From the NCBI RefSeq assembly GCF_040869045.1, contig NC_090319.1, positions 57,384,779-57,448,778 of the forward strand: a DNA stretch of 64,000 nt. The letters are read 5' to 3'. Within the stretch, counting starts at the first letter, position 1. Every line of letters starts with the position of its first letter. The translations under genes were made by a program, and so were the position numbers. A model generated the notes under the pieces. The model worked only from the letters and a program-made list of their open reading frames with translations, ran no database searches and was not told the origin of the DNA. The stretch is from Eurosta solidaginis (taxonomy: Eukaryota; Arthropoda; Insecta; Diptera; Tephritidae). This document shows, piece after piece, positions 33,821-45,734 of this stretch.

Positions 33821-34031
33821 TAAATAAAAATAAATCAAAAACTCCCGCGAATATAAACAATTTCATGTACCGCAAGAGTAAACAAAAATTATATGTATAC
33901 AATAAAAAATGTAACAACAAAAGTTAAAAAAATATATATATATGTATGTATGCATGTATGTACGTATTTAATGTATGTTATGCTCTCAGCATTGCAGAGT
34001 TATTGTTCCAGCTTAAGTTTAGTGAGTGTGC

Positions 34032-34700
34032 TTAACTGACAGCAGCGTGATGTTGTTTTAAGACCAAATTTCCGTAGGTTTGTGCACAGTGGTCTACATC
34101 TGATTTAAAATTCATTTTTATATCATTAGGGGTGTTCAAAATGTGTAAGGTTTCCAAAATGAAGCGCTTATTATAATGTTTTTCATGTTCCAGAATGGTT
34201 ACGTTTTCAAAATCTGGATGGTGTCCCGTGCCTTTGCAGTGCGCAGCCAATGCTTTCATGTTTTCTGGATTATTATTTCGCAATTTAATATTCGATTTGT
34301 GGGCGGAAAGCCTCGTCTTTAGTTTAAGTTTAGTTGTCCCTACATATACTTGTTCGCATACGTGGGACCCGTCGCCGTTGCATGGAACTTTGTACACCAC
34401 GTTGGATTTCTCATGTTTTGGTATTTTGTCCTTTAAATTACTATAAATTGGTCGTAGAGTGTTATTGGAAGTAAACGCGATTTCATATTTCTCCTTATCA
34501 TATAAATTTGAACCCTTTATTCTTTCAGACACTTCTGGGATATATGTCATTGATTTATAAATTTTATCACCTTTCTCGGTTGTATTGTTATTGGCGTTTG
34601 CTGTGTGATGTTTATGGATCAGTTTGTTTATAAGGGACATGGGAAAAGAATTTTGTTCCAGGGTTTTTGTAATTAGCGCTATGTTTTTGTTGTGAAACAT
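34032..34700 (-). pseudogene. Penelope-like GIY-YIG endonuclease region, 222 residues
   Basis: An open frame of 222 residues. VVYKVPC at 101-107 and Cys115 form a CxxC-like pair ahead of VYVG at 118-121, the second half of the GIY-YIG signature. Arg130, His134, the AHC at 153-155 with the following GTGHHPDF, and Glu183 in ILETLHI fit the conserved endonuclease residues. Penelope-like proteins carry this domain after the reverse transcriptase, which is missing here, so it is a 5'-truncated copy. The frame happens to be intact and starts with ATG, but a freestanding product is unlikely. Confidence 0.78.
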
Positions 34701-35434
34701 CTTATCAAATTATCAAATTAATTAATTTTAAGCATTTGGCATTGATCGCCTTATATGCTGATATGTAATGCATTAATATATGGGGGAAAAAAAGATTAAT
34801 GTTCAAAAATTCATATTTCGAAAACAATGAGCGTTGGCCAATGGATATTTATCCAAGTTTAAACATAAACTGCTCACTCGATATAGGAAAAGTTTAAACA
34901 AAAAACAATAACAGTTTTTTTGAAATATTAATTATTGAACAAAAGTTATAAATTTTTACTAAATACTAAAAAAAATAATTTTTTTGTAACTACATATATG
35001 CAATTGTTTATAAATTTATATAAAATTAAGAGTAATAGCGAACATTTTAAAGAAAAAATCATGAGAATCGGTTAATGTTTGACAAAGTTATTGACAGTTG
35101 AAAAAATAGGTGAATAAAATACCGACTGCATTTTATGGAATTCAATTGCCGATAAATCCGAAACCATTGAAATCAAAAATCATTTCCTGCGCGAACCGGG
35201 TGTCTTGAAATGGAACGAGCCTATAGGAGTATTAATTTTTCATTTTCAGCTGTATAAACAACAATTTTATGATTTTTCATTACTTTTTCGATCTGAGGGC
35301 TCTGCAAGCTTGGACTAGAATAATTATGTATACAATATATACAGTTTTTCTTTTAACTATTGAATTTTGTTGGATAACACTTTTACAAAGTTGAGTGCCT
35401 ACTAAGTAGTAAATCGTTAAGAAACTTTATAACT
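34701..35434. other. Unassigned AT-rich stretch between the Penelope-like element and the giant foldback element
   Basis: No coding sequence. 35155-35235 matches 29186-29260 in inverted orientation ('ctataggctc', 'ccatttcaagacaccc'), so a small dispersed repeat occurs here. The last bases are the left 9-bp target copy. Confidence 0.45.
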
Positions 35435-35443
35435 GCTTCCACC
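35435..35443. repeat. 9-bp target-site duplication, left copy
   Basis: GCTTCCACC, identical to 52343-52351, directly outside the element ends. Confidence 0.85.
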
Positions 35444-35509
35444 GGTCCTATTAAGGTGGCAGACACACTATAGCAAACAACAATATTATATATTAAATAA
35501 TTTATACCT

Positions 35510-37500
35510 CATTTATTGGCAATTTAATACCGCAAAAAAAAATTTAAAGCTGCGTCCGGTTCCGAGAAACGGGAGTGTCTGCTAGCTTAAGACTCAAGCC
35601 AGCAGACACTTCGTGAAAACACGACCTACGACTTCCGAACGACTTGGATAATTGATATTACATTTATTGGCAATTTAGTACCGCAAAAAAAAATTTAAAG
35701 CTGCGTCCGGTTCCGAGAAACGGGAGTGTCTGGTAGCTTAAGACTCAAGCCAGACGACTTCCGAACGACTTGGATAATTGATATTACATTTATTGGCAAT
35801 TTAGTACCGCAAAAAAAATTTAAAGCTGCGTCCGGTTCCGAGAAACGGGAGTGTCTGCTGGCTTAAGACTCAAGCCAGCAGACACTTCGTGAAAACACGA
35901 CCTACGACTTCCGAACGACTTGGATAATTGATATTACATTTATTGGCAATTTAGTACCGCAAAAAAAATTTAAAGCTGCGTCCGGTTCCGAGAAACGGGA
36001 GTGTCTGCTAGCTTAAGACTCAAGCCAGCAGACACTTCGTGAAAACACGACCTACGACTTCCGAACGACTTGGATAATTGATATTACATTTATTGGCAAT
36101 TTAGTACCGCAAAAAAAAATTTAAAGCTGCGTCCGGTTCCGAGAAATGGGAGTGTCTGCTAGCTTAAGACTCAAGCCAGCAGACACTTCGTGAAAACACG
36201 ACCTACGACTTCCGAATGACTTGGAATATTGATATTGCATTTATTGGCAATTTAGTACCGCAAAAAAAATTTTAAGCTGTGTCCGGTTCCGAGAAACGGG
36301 AGTGTCTGCTAGCTTAAGACTCAAGCCAGCAGACACTTCGTGAAAACACGACATACGACTTCCGAACGACTTGGATAATTGATATTACATTTATTGGCAA
36401 TTTAGTACCGGACAAAAAAATTTAAAGCTGCGTCCGGTTCCGAGAAACGGGAGTGTCTGGTAGCTTAAGACTCAAGCCAGACGACTTCCGAACGACTTGG
36501 ATAATTGATATTACATTTATTGGCAATTTAGTACCGCAAAAAAAATTTAAAGCTGCGTCCGGTTCCGATAAACGGGAGTGTCTGCTAGCTTAAGACTCAA
36601 GCCAGCAGACACTTCGTGAAAACACGACCTACGACTTCCGAACGACTTGGATAATTGATATTACATTTATTGGCAATTTAGTACCGCAAAAAAAAATTTA
36701 AAGCTGCGTCCGGTTCCGAGAAACGGGAGTGTCTGGTAGCTTAAGACTCAAGCCAGACGACTTCCGAACGACTTGGATAATTGATATTACATTTATTGGC
36801 AATTTAGTACCGCAAAAAAAATTTAAAGCTGCGTCCGGTTCCGAGAAACGGGAGTGTCTGCTAGCTTAAGACTCAAGCCAGCAGACACTTCGTGAAAACA
36901 CGACCTACGACTTCCGAACGACTTGGATAATTGATATTACATTTATTGACAATTTAGTACCGCAAAAAAAAATTTAAAGCTGCGTCCGGTTCCGAGAAAC
37001 GGGAGTGTCTGCTAGCTTAAGACTCAAGCCAGCAGACACTTCGTGAAAACACGACCTACGACTTCCGAACGACTTGGATAATTGATATTACATTTATTGG
37101 CAATTTAGTACCGCAAAAAAAAATTTAAAGCTGCGTCCGGTTCCGAGAAACGGGAGTGTCTGCTAGCTTAAGACTCAAGCCAGCAGACACTTCGTGAAAA
37201 CACGACCTACGACTTCCGAACGACTTGGATAATTGATATTACATTTATTGGCAATTTAGTACCGCAAACAAAAATTTAAAGCTGCGTCCGGTTCCGAGAA
37301 ACGGGAGTGTCTGCTAGCTTAAGACTCAAGCCAGCAGACACTTCGTGAAAACACGACCTACGACTTCCGAACGACTTGGATAATTGATATTACATTTATT
37401 GGCAATTTAATACCGCAAAAAAAATTTGAAGCTGCGTCCGGTTCCGAGAAACGGGAGTGTCTGCTAGCTTAAGACTCAAGCTAGCAGACACTTCTTGACA
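35510..37500 (+). repeat. Left tandem array, 14 units of about 150 bp
   Basis: Unit starts counted at 35767, 35917, 36067, 36218 and 36368 give a 150-bp period. Three units (starting near 35641, 36368 and 36650) are about 126 bp long because of a shared 24-25-bp deletion. Each full unit contains the inverted repeat GTGTCTGCTAGCTT / AAGCCAGCAGACAC around a 7-base loop. Confidence 0.9.
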
Positions 37501-38230
37501 ACACGACGTACAGCTCCCTAACGACCACAATAATTTATACCTTATTGATTGCCTAAATGTTTCGTTGTCCTGAAAAATATTTTCACTATACCAAAAGAAA
37601 AATTAAATTTTATATTTTGCCGACCCTAATAAATATAAATTATAACTTTCGAAAATCAGTGAGTTGCATGTTACTGATTACTGAAAACTTAGCAACACTT
37701 AACTTGACTTAGAAGTCTGTTGAATTTTGATTTTCTATGTAAGTTCTAAGTGACGTTTACATTTTGAGATGCCATTTATTTGTTTCCATTTCATTTTGAC
37801 ATACAGATTGACACTTATTGATTATAATGCCAGAGTGTATGCGCTAAGTGGAGTATAATCGGTGCTAAATTGCCAAGTTTACGCCAAGTCAAGTCTATGC
37901 TAAGTATCAGTAATGGGCCCTTAAGTCTGAAGCCAGCAGACGCTTCGCGAAAACACGTATGAACATACATGCATACATACATATGTACACATGTACAATG
38001 TACATGTTACCGCGCATACAATGATTTAAGTAATGCGTAAATTTAGTTGCATCAATATGTTGATTGTTTTTGTGTTGATGATGTTCGCAACTATAACGGT
38101 TTATGAAATACATGTCGGTATTCTTTCTTTCGAAAATCAGAGAAAAGTTTGTGCATATTTCGTATTTGTATTTTCCCGCTTGCGCGCAGGATTTCTGATA
38201 ACGGGTACATATGTATGTACATATGTGCTT

Positions 38231-38935
38231 TAGGGTGTGCCGAGAAAAACAACTTTTCAATTTCCATCCTCTCAAATATTTATATTTTATTAAAAACAAA
38301 AAACCCTCACCAAAGATGGGTCCTATAACTCCACTCTACAGGGTACGATATTTTTATTTTATTTTCACATTTCGTTAACATGGGAACAACTATTTTTTGT
38401 CCAAACTTGAATTTACTCAACTTTTTACGAAAATCTTTTATGTGCCGTTTTGCCTAGTTTTGAGGTCTTGTACAGGTTACAAAAAGTTTTTATGATTTTT
38501 TTCTAATCATATCATTTGAAAACACTCTTAATGTATTGCGACCTTAATTACGAATTTATGTTATTATTATATTGTTTTAGTTATGGCTATGTGAATTTAT
38601 GCTTTATCATTTCAATACACTTTTTAAGTGTGAAATAACTGTTTACACAATTTCGTCAAAGAACACAACTTCAAATGGCCACGACTTTTGGACAAAAATC
38701 GTAATTAAGATCTCAATATATTAAAGAGTGTTTATAAATGATATGATTAGGGAAAAAATCATACAAATTGTTTGAAGCCTGTACAAGACCTTAAAACCCG
38801 GCGGGAAATCCGTTTTTCGGGTACCACTTAGGGTGGAGTAATAGAAACAAACTTTGGTGAGGGTTTTATTTTTACATCAAATTGAAACATTTCAGAGGAT
38901 AGAATTTGGACAACATTTTTTTTCGAACCACCCTA
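38231..38935. mobile_element. MITE M4 in the left arm
   Basis: A 705-bp palindrome with ends tagggtgtgccgag and, on the other strand, tagggtggttcga. The halves pair around about 38560. The TAGGGTG terminus resembles that of M2. The flanking 8-mers do not match clearly. The mirror copy is 47870-48564. Confidence 0.65.
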
Positions 38936-40344
38936 ATATGAACTTTTTCATATGTACCCATTAGCGCAGAAATCCTGCGCGCATGCCATTTGAAACATAT
39001 CGAAATACAAACTTTTCTCTGATTTTCGAAAAATAGTAGAGCGAGATGTATTTTAGAAACCGTTATAGTAGCAAACATATCAGTTTGTGATAACACATAC
39101 ACAATCAACATATTCATGCAACTAAATTTACTCATTACTCAAATCATTTGTAGTAAGTATGCTCGCTACCTTGAATGTATGTTCCAGCGTTGCCACTCGC
39201 GCAATTTTTTTTGTTCCTAAAGTGTATCATTCCTGAAAAAATGTATCAATTCGTTTTAATAGATTGATACATAGTTTTTGAGTCATTTCGTCTGAATTTT
39301 ATATAATGTGTGAAACAAAATTCTGAAATTAATAATATTTAAAACAAAACATCACCGCACTATTTTGGCTAAACGGATCACACAACTGAATTTTATAAAA
39401 TTTTACCAACGCTCAGTTTTAAATAAATGTCGCTGTTATAAAGGTTTTTCTATTTAACATATCGAAACCCGTTTATTTAAACGGAATTATTGTTTATACG
39501 TTTTTTAACAAACACTACTTATTTTAAACAAAACTAATACCAACAAAATAATTATGTAGAAGAAATACGGTTTATCTATATATATAATATAGATATAAAG
39601 GAAAAAATAAATATCATTCTAAAATTTGATTTACTCTAAAACTGCATATTCAAACATTTTTTAGAAATCTTACTGATAATTTGTAGTTCCCATGACAGGC
39701 ACAGAGCTGCAATCTTCCAAAATAAAATGTATACATTTTAGATTTTTTGTATATTTGTATCCACTCATTAAAAATGTATTCAAATGTATACAATTGTATC
39801 CAAATGTCAACCCTGGCATGCACATTGTACATATCTGTTTTCATATGTACGCACTAGGGTAGATCTCCTGCGATCTCATGCTATTAGAAAATATTGTTTA
39901 GGACAACGAAAAATTTAGCCTGTTAAAATTGCATGGGGAAACTAGGTTATTTTATATTATTGCCACTTACCTAATTCATGGCCAAGCATACCGAGAGATA
40001 TTGAGAGTTTGAAAAGGACAACGTGCCAAACAAAAGTAACACCTTAAAAATTTTTGACAAAAAAATTCTATGCAAAAATTTTGAAAGCAATAGTTCTTGT
40101 TTGGAACATCGATATTTTAAATATTTCTAACCCAGCTCAATGAGTTCAAAGGGCGGAACAAAGTATCAAATATACAACCATACCAAAAACACAATAAAAT
40201 AACAAAATTTAATAATAACTTGTAAAATATTAATTTTACAAAAATAATTAATATAAATTATAATTTATTATTAGAAATTATTAAATTCTATTTTCGAAAA
40301 GGAAATTTTTTATATTATTACATGAGGTATCTAAACGTGTACAC

Positions 40345-40867
40345 TATACTGGGTCGATTTATTAACCGATAGCGCGACATCGTTTTTCGATAGGATTTGG
40401 GCTCAGGAAAACAAAGTTCCACTACACATGCCCAAAAAAAATAATTTTCGAGCCTGTGAAAATTATAATTTGTTCTTACTTTTTTTCGACTTTGATTTTT
40501 AAGTTTTTTTTTATGACCTACTAAAAAATCTTCATTTGATTGTAAAATTTTCATGTATTATACCCTGTCCGACCAAAAAATGTCTGCTAAAAAAAATATT
40601 CTTTTTTTTTCAAAAACTGTTATCGACAACGTTTAGCGGATATTTTTGGGTAGGACAGGGTATACATATGAAAATTTTTTTAGTAGGTCATGAAAAAAAA
40701 CCTTAAAAATCAAAATCGAAAAAAGTCAAAAAAATGACATTTCGCGGGCTCGAAAATTATTTCTTTGGGTATGCGTAGTGGAACTTTTTTTCCTGAGCCC
40801 AAATACTATCGAAAAATCGATGGCCCGATATCGGTTAACTATCGTCCATACAAATCGACCCACCCTA
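40345..40867. mobile_element. MITE M2, copy C
   Basis: 523 bp with ends tatactgggtcgattt and, on the other strand, tagggtgggtcgattt. The 8-bp duplication GTGTACAC lies at 40337-40344 and 40868-40875. This longer copy includes 'acagggtataca' blocks missing from copies A and B. Confidence 0.88.
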
Positions 40868-41003
40868 GTGTACACATATATTTTCTTACGAAGGTTTTGA
40901 AATGTGCGTTGTGAATGAAAATAAAATTTATAAAATAACTAAAGGAGTAGAAATTATTTTTTTATTTGTATCCTATTGTCCTTTGTACTACAATAATGAT
41001 TGC

Positions 41004-41008
<5 letters not shown>

Positions 41009-41048
<40 letters not shown>
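41009..41048. repeat. TA dinucleotide microsatellite
   Basis: About 20 TA repeats, followed by imperfect 'catacatatg' repeats to 41110. Confidence 0.85.
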
Positions 41049-41053
<5 letters not shown>

Positions 41054-41830
41054 TGTTGTTGTTAAGTTGACCATGCATACATACGTACATATGTATATAC
41101 ATACATATGTAGGCACGCGTTAGCTGTATACAATTAATGCCACCTATTGCTTGCTGTAAGTAAATGTAGGCAAGCTGGTCGTAGTAACGAGAGAAATTAG
41201 TTAATATTTTTTGAACTAACAAAATAAAATAAAAAGGGGAATAAGGTATGTAATATTTGTTTAAAAAGTATAACTTTTATTTACTATTTCGATTTTATAA
41301 AATAATAATTTTATTATTTATTTACTATTTCGATTTTATAAAATAAAATCTTTCTTTAACGCAGTTATAAAGTAAATGTCGTTACCTTCAAAATAAAACA
41401 AAAACGACGAGTGGAACCAAATATATAGAATTTTGAATGTGGGCAAGTTTGCTTAACCATGGAATCTGAACACATGCAGATCTTTGAAATAAACTTTTTT
41501 TGAAGGAAGTCTTGATATACATATGTATTTAGGTATTGACTTAAATTGTGAAAGATTCCAGGAAATCTGGTATCTTTTAACCTTCCTATACCCGCGCGTT
41601 GGTCTGTGAGACCAACAAAACGCTTTTACGTAAATACTCTTTTTTCCAGCAACCCTAGAAATTTGAATTTTCTGTTAGCTGCCGCTTTTTTTACAGGCTT
41701 TGTTTTAGTGTTTGTGCGAGACGGGCATACTGGTGTATTTGATAATAATTGGTCTGTGAGACCGGCACGGGTATATGTGTAACTTTTTGTGCAGGTAAAA
41801 TTTGTTTGTGTTTTTTCTTCATTGCTGTGC

Positions 41831-42440
41831 ATTTTAAGCTATTGCATAGATTTTATCGTGGGCTTGGCGACTAAATCAAAAAAACCGTAACGGATATTTG
41901 TCAAAAAAGGTTCGAAAAGTTTCGAAAAAGTTTCGGTGTTAGCAACAAGATGATTACATAAAATTGGATCTATTTATGCGAATATTGGTTGTTGTCTTTG
42001 GTGTACATTTATCTTCACTACTGCGCTGTAGATGGCACTGGTAACCGCCAGATGCCAGATGACCTGCACGCTAGATGATGCACACCAACACACACACACA
42101 CACACGCTGTACAGAATTGCCTTTGTTGCTGTTGAACTTAGTACAGTAATTACGTACATAGTTGTTCCCTTTGATTTTAAGTTATTGCATAAATTTTATC
42201 GCGGGCTTTGAGCGTGGCGACTGCATCAAAAAAAAACCGTAACTGATATATGTACATAAAATCATGGAATAACATCTGATAATAACAGCAAAAGTTTCGG
42301 TGTTAGCAACAGGCTGATCACATAAAATTTGATCTATTTATGCGAATATTGGTTGTTGTTTTTGGTGTACATCTATCTTCACTACTGCGCCGTAGATGGC
42401 ACTGGTAACTGCCAGATGCCAGATGACCTGCACGCTAGAT
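41831..42440 (+). repeat. Two direct copies of about 250 bp within the piggyBac-like 5' region
   Basis: 41831-42078 and 42175-42440 match, including 'atttatgcgaatattggttg' and 'ccagatgacctgcacgctag', with a period near 343 bp. Between them lies a CA repeat (42088-42105). Confidence 0.8.
42088..42105. repeat. CA microsatellite
   Basis: Roughly nine CA repeats between the two 250-bp direct copies. Confidence 0.8.
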
Positions 42441-42665
42441 TTAATCAATAAAAGTAAAAAATTTGTTTTCTTATCGGTCACCACGCTTAAAAAGTGTAAC
42501 TTGAATTAATATCAAAGACAAAACTTGAATTAATATCAAAGAAAACAAAATGTTGCATAAATATTATAATTGCATAAGTGATAATATGCAATAGCTTTAC
42601 CGTGGCAGTTCCCGAGTGCCACACGTCCTTTTTTTATTATTTTGAAGGTACCTGTAATTATCAAA

Positions 42666-42774
42666 ATGAATCAAGAGCAAATCAAACTACTTTTGGAGGA
42701 AGAAATTTCGAGTTCTGAATATAAGGATGAAAATGACAGCCAGGTTGAAGATTTGTTTGGAACATGCTATTATG
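42666..42774 (+). pseudogene. Candidate first exon of a piggyBac-like transposase
   Basis: ATG at 42666 opens a highly acidic stretch, MNQEQIKLLLEEEISSSEYK then DENDSQVEDLF, typical of the N-terminus of piggyBac-type transposases. GTATGT at 42775-42780 is a good splice donor, and without splicing a stop comes at 42783. No downstream exon with the DDE core is visible, so it is a remnant. Identification rests on the acidic N-terminus together with the TTAA and terminus upstream. Confidence 0.5.
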
Positions 42775-42964
42775 GTATGTTCTAACTGTTACTGTAGGGT
42801 GAAGAAGCGTTTTTCTTACCGCGGAAAAAATTCGAAACAGGGACTGAGCTGTGCTCTAAATTAAAAGAAAAATAGCACGATAAAACTACGCCTCTTGGTG
42901 GTTCACTGTAGACTAGTTTATTCAATATAAAGAGAAATGTAGTTTAGTTCTAGTTATATAACAA

Positions 42965-43582
42965 TAGCTGTGTTTTTTTTAATTCTATATACGTTTACGC
43001 TTAAACTTTATATGGACTGCTAAGCGACAAACTTTAAATACACCTCTGAAATTGATGCGCATAAAATTTGTCCTACTAAATTTCAATACGCATTATACTC
43101 AATTGTAACTGAAATATGTGTCTTTGTTTCACCCTCTACACTAATTCTATGTATTCTATGTGTGTCCACAATTCATCGCAACCGATTCAGCTATATGTTA
43201 TACCCTATGGCCATCAGAGGGTTGTGTCTCCGCTTTTCGGTACACCCTGTGATGTTATGTTAGTTATTTAACCACTGCCGCTAGATGGGTCTCCTAAGCA
43301 TTACCTAAGAAAAGATAGGCGTTTTTTCACGCGCAAACGAAACGTATACGCGAGTATAAAAAAACACCGCTATTGTTTCAGTGTAGCTGCATATGTAGGT
43401 ATACATAGATGCGTTTGTTAGAATTAGTCCAGAGGGTTACATAGAATTAGTCTAGAGGGTGAAACAAGAACACATATTTCAGTTACATCTGAGTATAATG
43501 CGTATTGAAATTTAATAGGACAAATTTTATGCGCAGCAATTTCGCGTAAACGTACATCTATAGAACTAAAAAAAATTATGTG
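42965..43582. mobile_element. MITE M3, palindromic
   Basis: Arms such as 43060-43150 pair with 43450-43540 ('gcataaaatttgtccta', 'ttcaatacgcattatact'). Outer ends are 'ttttttttaattctata' on both sides. No target duplication is clear. A decayed relative lies at 45735-46130. Confidence 0.6.
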
Positions 43583-44132
43583 GGTACACACATGTCTGTT
43601 TGTATTATGAGTTCATGCTATAATATTGAAATGTCAATGCGACAGTTATGTACATTATTAAATGGTAAGGTAATGATTGAATTTAAAGTAAATGCATTCG
43701 CAAGTGTTCCTGCCTACGACAACATGCAGCGTGTGAAAAATTCCTAGTTATACATCAAGCAAGGAATATGTATGTAAGTGGAAGGAAGATAATAATCCTT
43801 TTCATAGTTTTCAATCAATTTTTGTAAAATTGGAAATTATTACCACTACCACCCAACTTAAAATGTTGATGAAAACAAAAGTTTAGTGCATTGTGCTCTA
43901 ATTAAATGTTGCGATATGAATTAAAAAAATACTTACTTCTTGATACACTTTTTCACGCTCGCGATTTAAAGAAATGTCGACTAAATTCGTATAAAAATAA
44001 CACAAAATTCACTCTATTAATAAATAATATTTTATCACATTTATTTAGAATGCACAACTTTTTGAATCTATTTCTTATTTGCAACTGAAGAAATTCCTCA
44101 GAGCAACCTCTTTAGTTAACAAATCGCGAAAC

Positions 44133-44723
44133 CAGGCATGCTTAACCAACGAAACGATATCATTTCGTTACGATAATCAACGTTAATAAACGAAACGAAG
44201 TCATTTCGTTTCGTTTATTAACGTTAAGATCGTCAAATTAACGAAATGATTTCGTTTCGTTTTCTGCCATATCAAAACGAAATCAAATCGTTTATGTTGA
44301 TTATTAATTTCAAACTATGCTGGCAAAACTGATTGATGGCGGAGTCATTAAAGGTGAAAGCATTATCCAAGCTGATTGCAACTTTTCTCATGAATTTTGA
44401 CAGTACGAACATTTCTCAGAGTATTTTTGACATTACCACCAACGAATTACACAAACAAATTACATAGAGTTTGTGTGTGTATGTGCGCTCGTTGTTGCCA
44501 CCTTACGGCTTCACCATGGCTATAGCATTGCCAGCACAATTCAAACATAAAGTATCACGTTTTCGTTAACGTTTTTAACATTAACGAAAGCTTTTCGTTT
44601 CGGTTAAAAACGAGATGCAATTTATCTTGATAATTTCTTTATCGATAATATTTCGAAGTGTTTCAACGGAAACGGTGGAAATTTTTTGATAAACGATTAG
44701 CTTAACGTTAAGGTGCATCCCTG
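44133..44723. mobile_element. hAT-type MITE with 8-bp target duplication
   Basis: Ends CAGGCATGCTTAACC and, on the other strand, CAGGGATGCACCTTAACG. CGCGAAAC is present at 44125-44132 and 44724-44731. Termini of CAGGNATG and an 8-bp duplication fit hAT. The interior is rich in 'cgaaacgaaatcatttcgtt'-like inverted motifs and has no transposase. Confidence 0.85.
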
Positions 44724-44814
44724 CGCGAAACAATAAAACATCGAATTCGGCAACAAAGAAGTTGAAACCATCAAAAAATTGTACTAAATGATAATTACAT
44801 TCAAAAATATGCAT

Positions 44815-45033
44815 ACCCCACGCGTACCCGTTAGCGCAGGAGTCCTGTGCGCATGCCATTTGAAGCTTATCGAAATACAAACTTTTCTCTGATTTTCGAA
44901 AGAAAAAGAAGAGCGAGATGCATTTTATAAACCGTTATAGTAGCAAACGTTTCCTTTTTTGTTAACATAGGTATATACAATCAACATATTTATGCAACTA
45001 AATTTACGCATCACTTAAACCATTTGTAGTAAG
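44815..45033 (+). repeat. Third copy of a foldback-arm segment inside the core
   Basis: Matches 38940-39160 ('cttttctctgattttcgaaa', 'accgttatagtagcaaac') and continues at 45659-45690 after a MITE. It is more diverged than the two arms are from each other. Confidence 0.7.
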
Positions 45034-45651
45034 CACGGTTGCCACATCATGTTTTCATTTGGGACCAAAATTCATCGAAAAAAGGACCAAATCTCAAAAA
45101 AAGGGCCAAATTTTTCTTTTAGTTTATTGTTATACAAACAATTCGGCAATTTACTAGAGTGTCGTTTCGTTGTGAAATGTAAAAAATTTAGGATTTTTCC
45201 TTGGTTTCCTACAAAAAATAGATACCATCAGCTGAGTTTAAATTAATAAATAGAAAAGAAATATTAAAAGTATACAAATACTACGTTAATTATTTAGGTA
45301 TAACATTTCCACATTTCTAGGATAAGCCTATGTCTTTCACCAAATTTAATGACAATGTGCTTGCCCAAGGATCCAACACATCTCTTTTTAATGCCTCGCC
45401 TAAATTATCTCGTTGGTGAAATGTCATTGTTCTGTTACATTTTGTTGACTGAGCAAATTTTATATTAAGAATTACATTGAAGTAAATTGAAAATTATATG
45501 TGAGTTAACGAGTGTGTGGCAAATTTTGTGAGCAGTATTTTGAATTTTTCCCTCAGTGAAAAGGAAAGGAAAGTACCAAAATCGTTGCTACTTTCTAAAA
45601 AGGACCAAAATTTAAAAAAGGAACCAACGGACCAAATTGGCAACAGTAGTG
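45034..45651. mobile_element. CAC-ended MITE inserted in the core's arm-like segment
   Basis: Ends CACGGTTGCCAC and, on the other strand, CACTACTGTTGCCAA, with 'ggaccaaat'-type repeats inside both ends. TAGTAAG (45027-45033) and TAGCAAG (45652-45658) look like a target duplication with one change. The arm copy at about 39160 is the empty site. The superfamily is undecided between P/Galileo-like (7 bp) and hAT-like (8 bp). Confidence 0.65.
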
Positions 45652-45734
45652 TAGCAAGTATGCGCGCTAACATGTATGTATGTACAGTTGTGAACACGAA
45701 AATAGCAGTGAAATTCTAAATAGTATGATTTTCA

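Larger units (their letters stand above)
32006..34700 (-). mobile_element. Penelope-like element, 5'-truncated, with a gypsy element nested in its 3' region
   Basis: The GIY-YIG frame (34700-34032) is followed on the minus strand by an AT-rich 3' region (34031-33821). That region is interrupted by the gypsy derivative 32195-33820 and resumes at 32194-32006 with 'gatatttcgacttcaacctg'. The reverse transcriptase is absent. Confidence 0.65.
35444..39740 (+). repeat. Left inverted arm of the giant foldback element
   Basis: Pairs with 47067-52342. Order from the outside: a 65-bp end, the array of 14 units, an inner spacer (37500-37930) with a decayed extra array unit at 37915-37960, M4 (38231-38935) and a further 800 bp ending at 'tgtatacatttta'. 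The frames at 37907-38299 and 38872-39135 have mirror partners in the other arm only because the arms are near-identical. Confidence 0.85.
41581..42785 (+). mobile_element. 5' part of a piggyBac-like element
   Basis: Begins directly after TTAA (41577-41580) with CCTTCCTATACCCGCGCG, a piggyBac-style terminus. A hairpin ttggtctgtgagaccaa follows at 41600-41616, with a second near-copy at 41750. A first coding exon is at 42666. No matching right terminus was found in the window, so the 3' part is deleted or displaced. The right limit given is only the end of the exon. Confidence 0.6.

Noticed and set aside
35510..37500. CRISPR-like regular repeat array
   Set aside because: The repeats are contiguous 150-bp tandem units with no unique spacers, in a eukaryotic genome, and are mirrored at 49310-52270 as part of a transposon arm.
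37907..38299. 130-residue frame also present in the other arm (48520-48915)
   Set aside because: Its presence in both arms follows from arm identity. It crosses the edge of MITE M4, has low-complexity composition and resembles no protein family.
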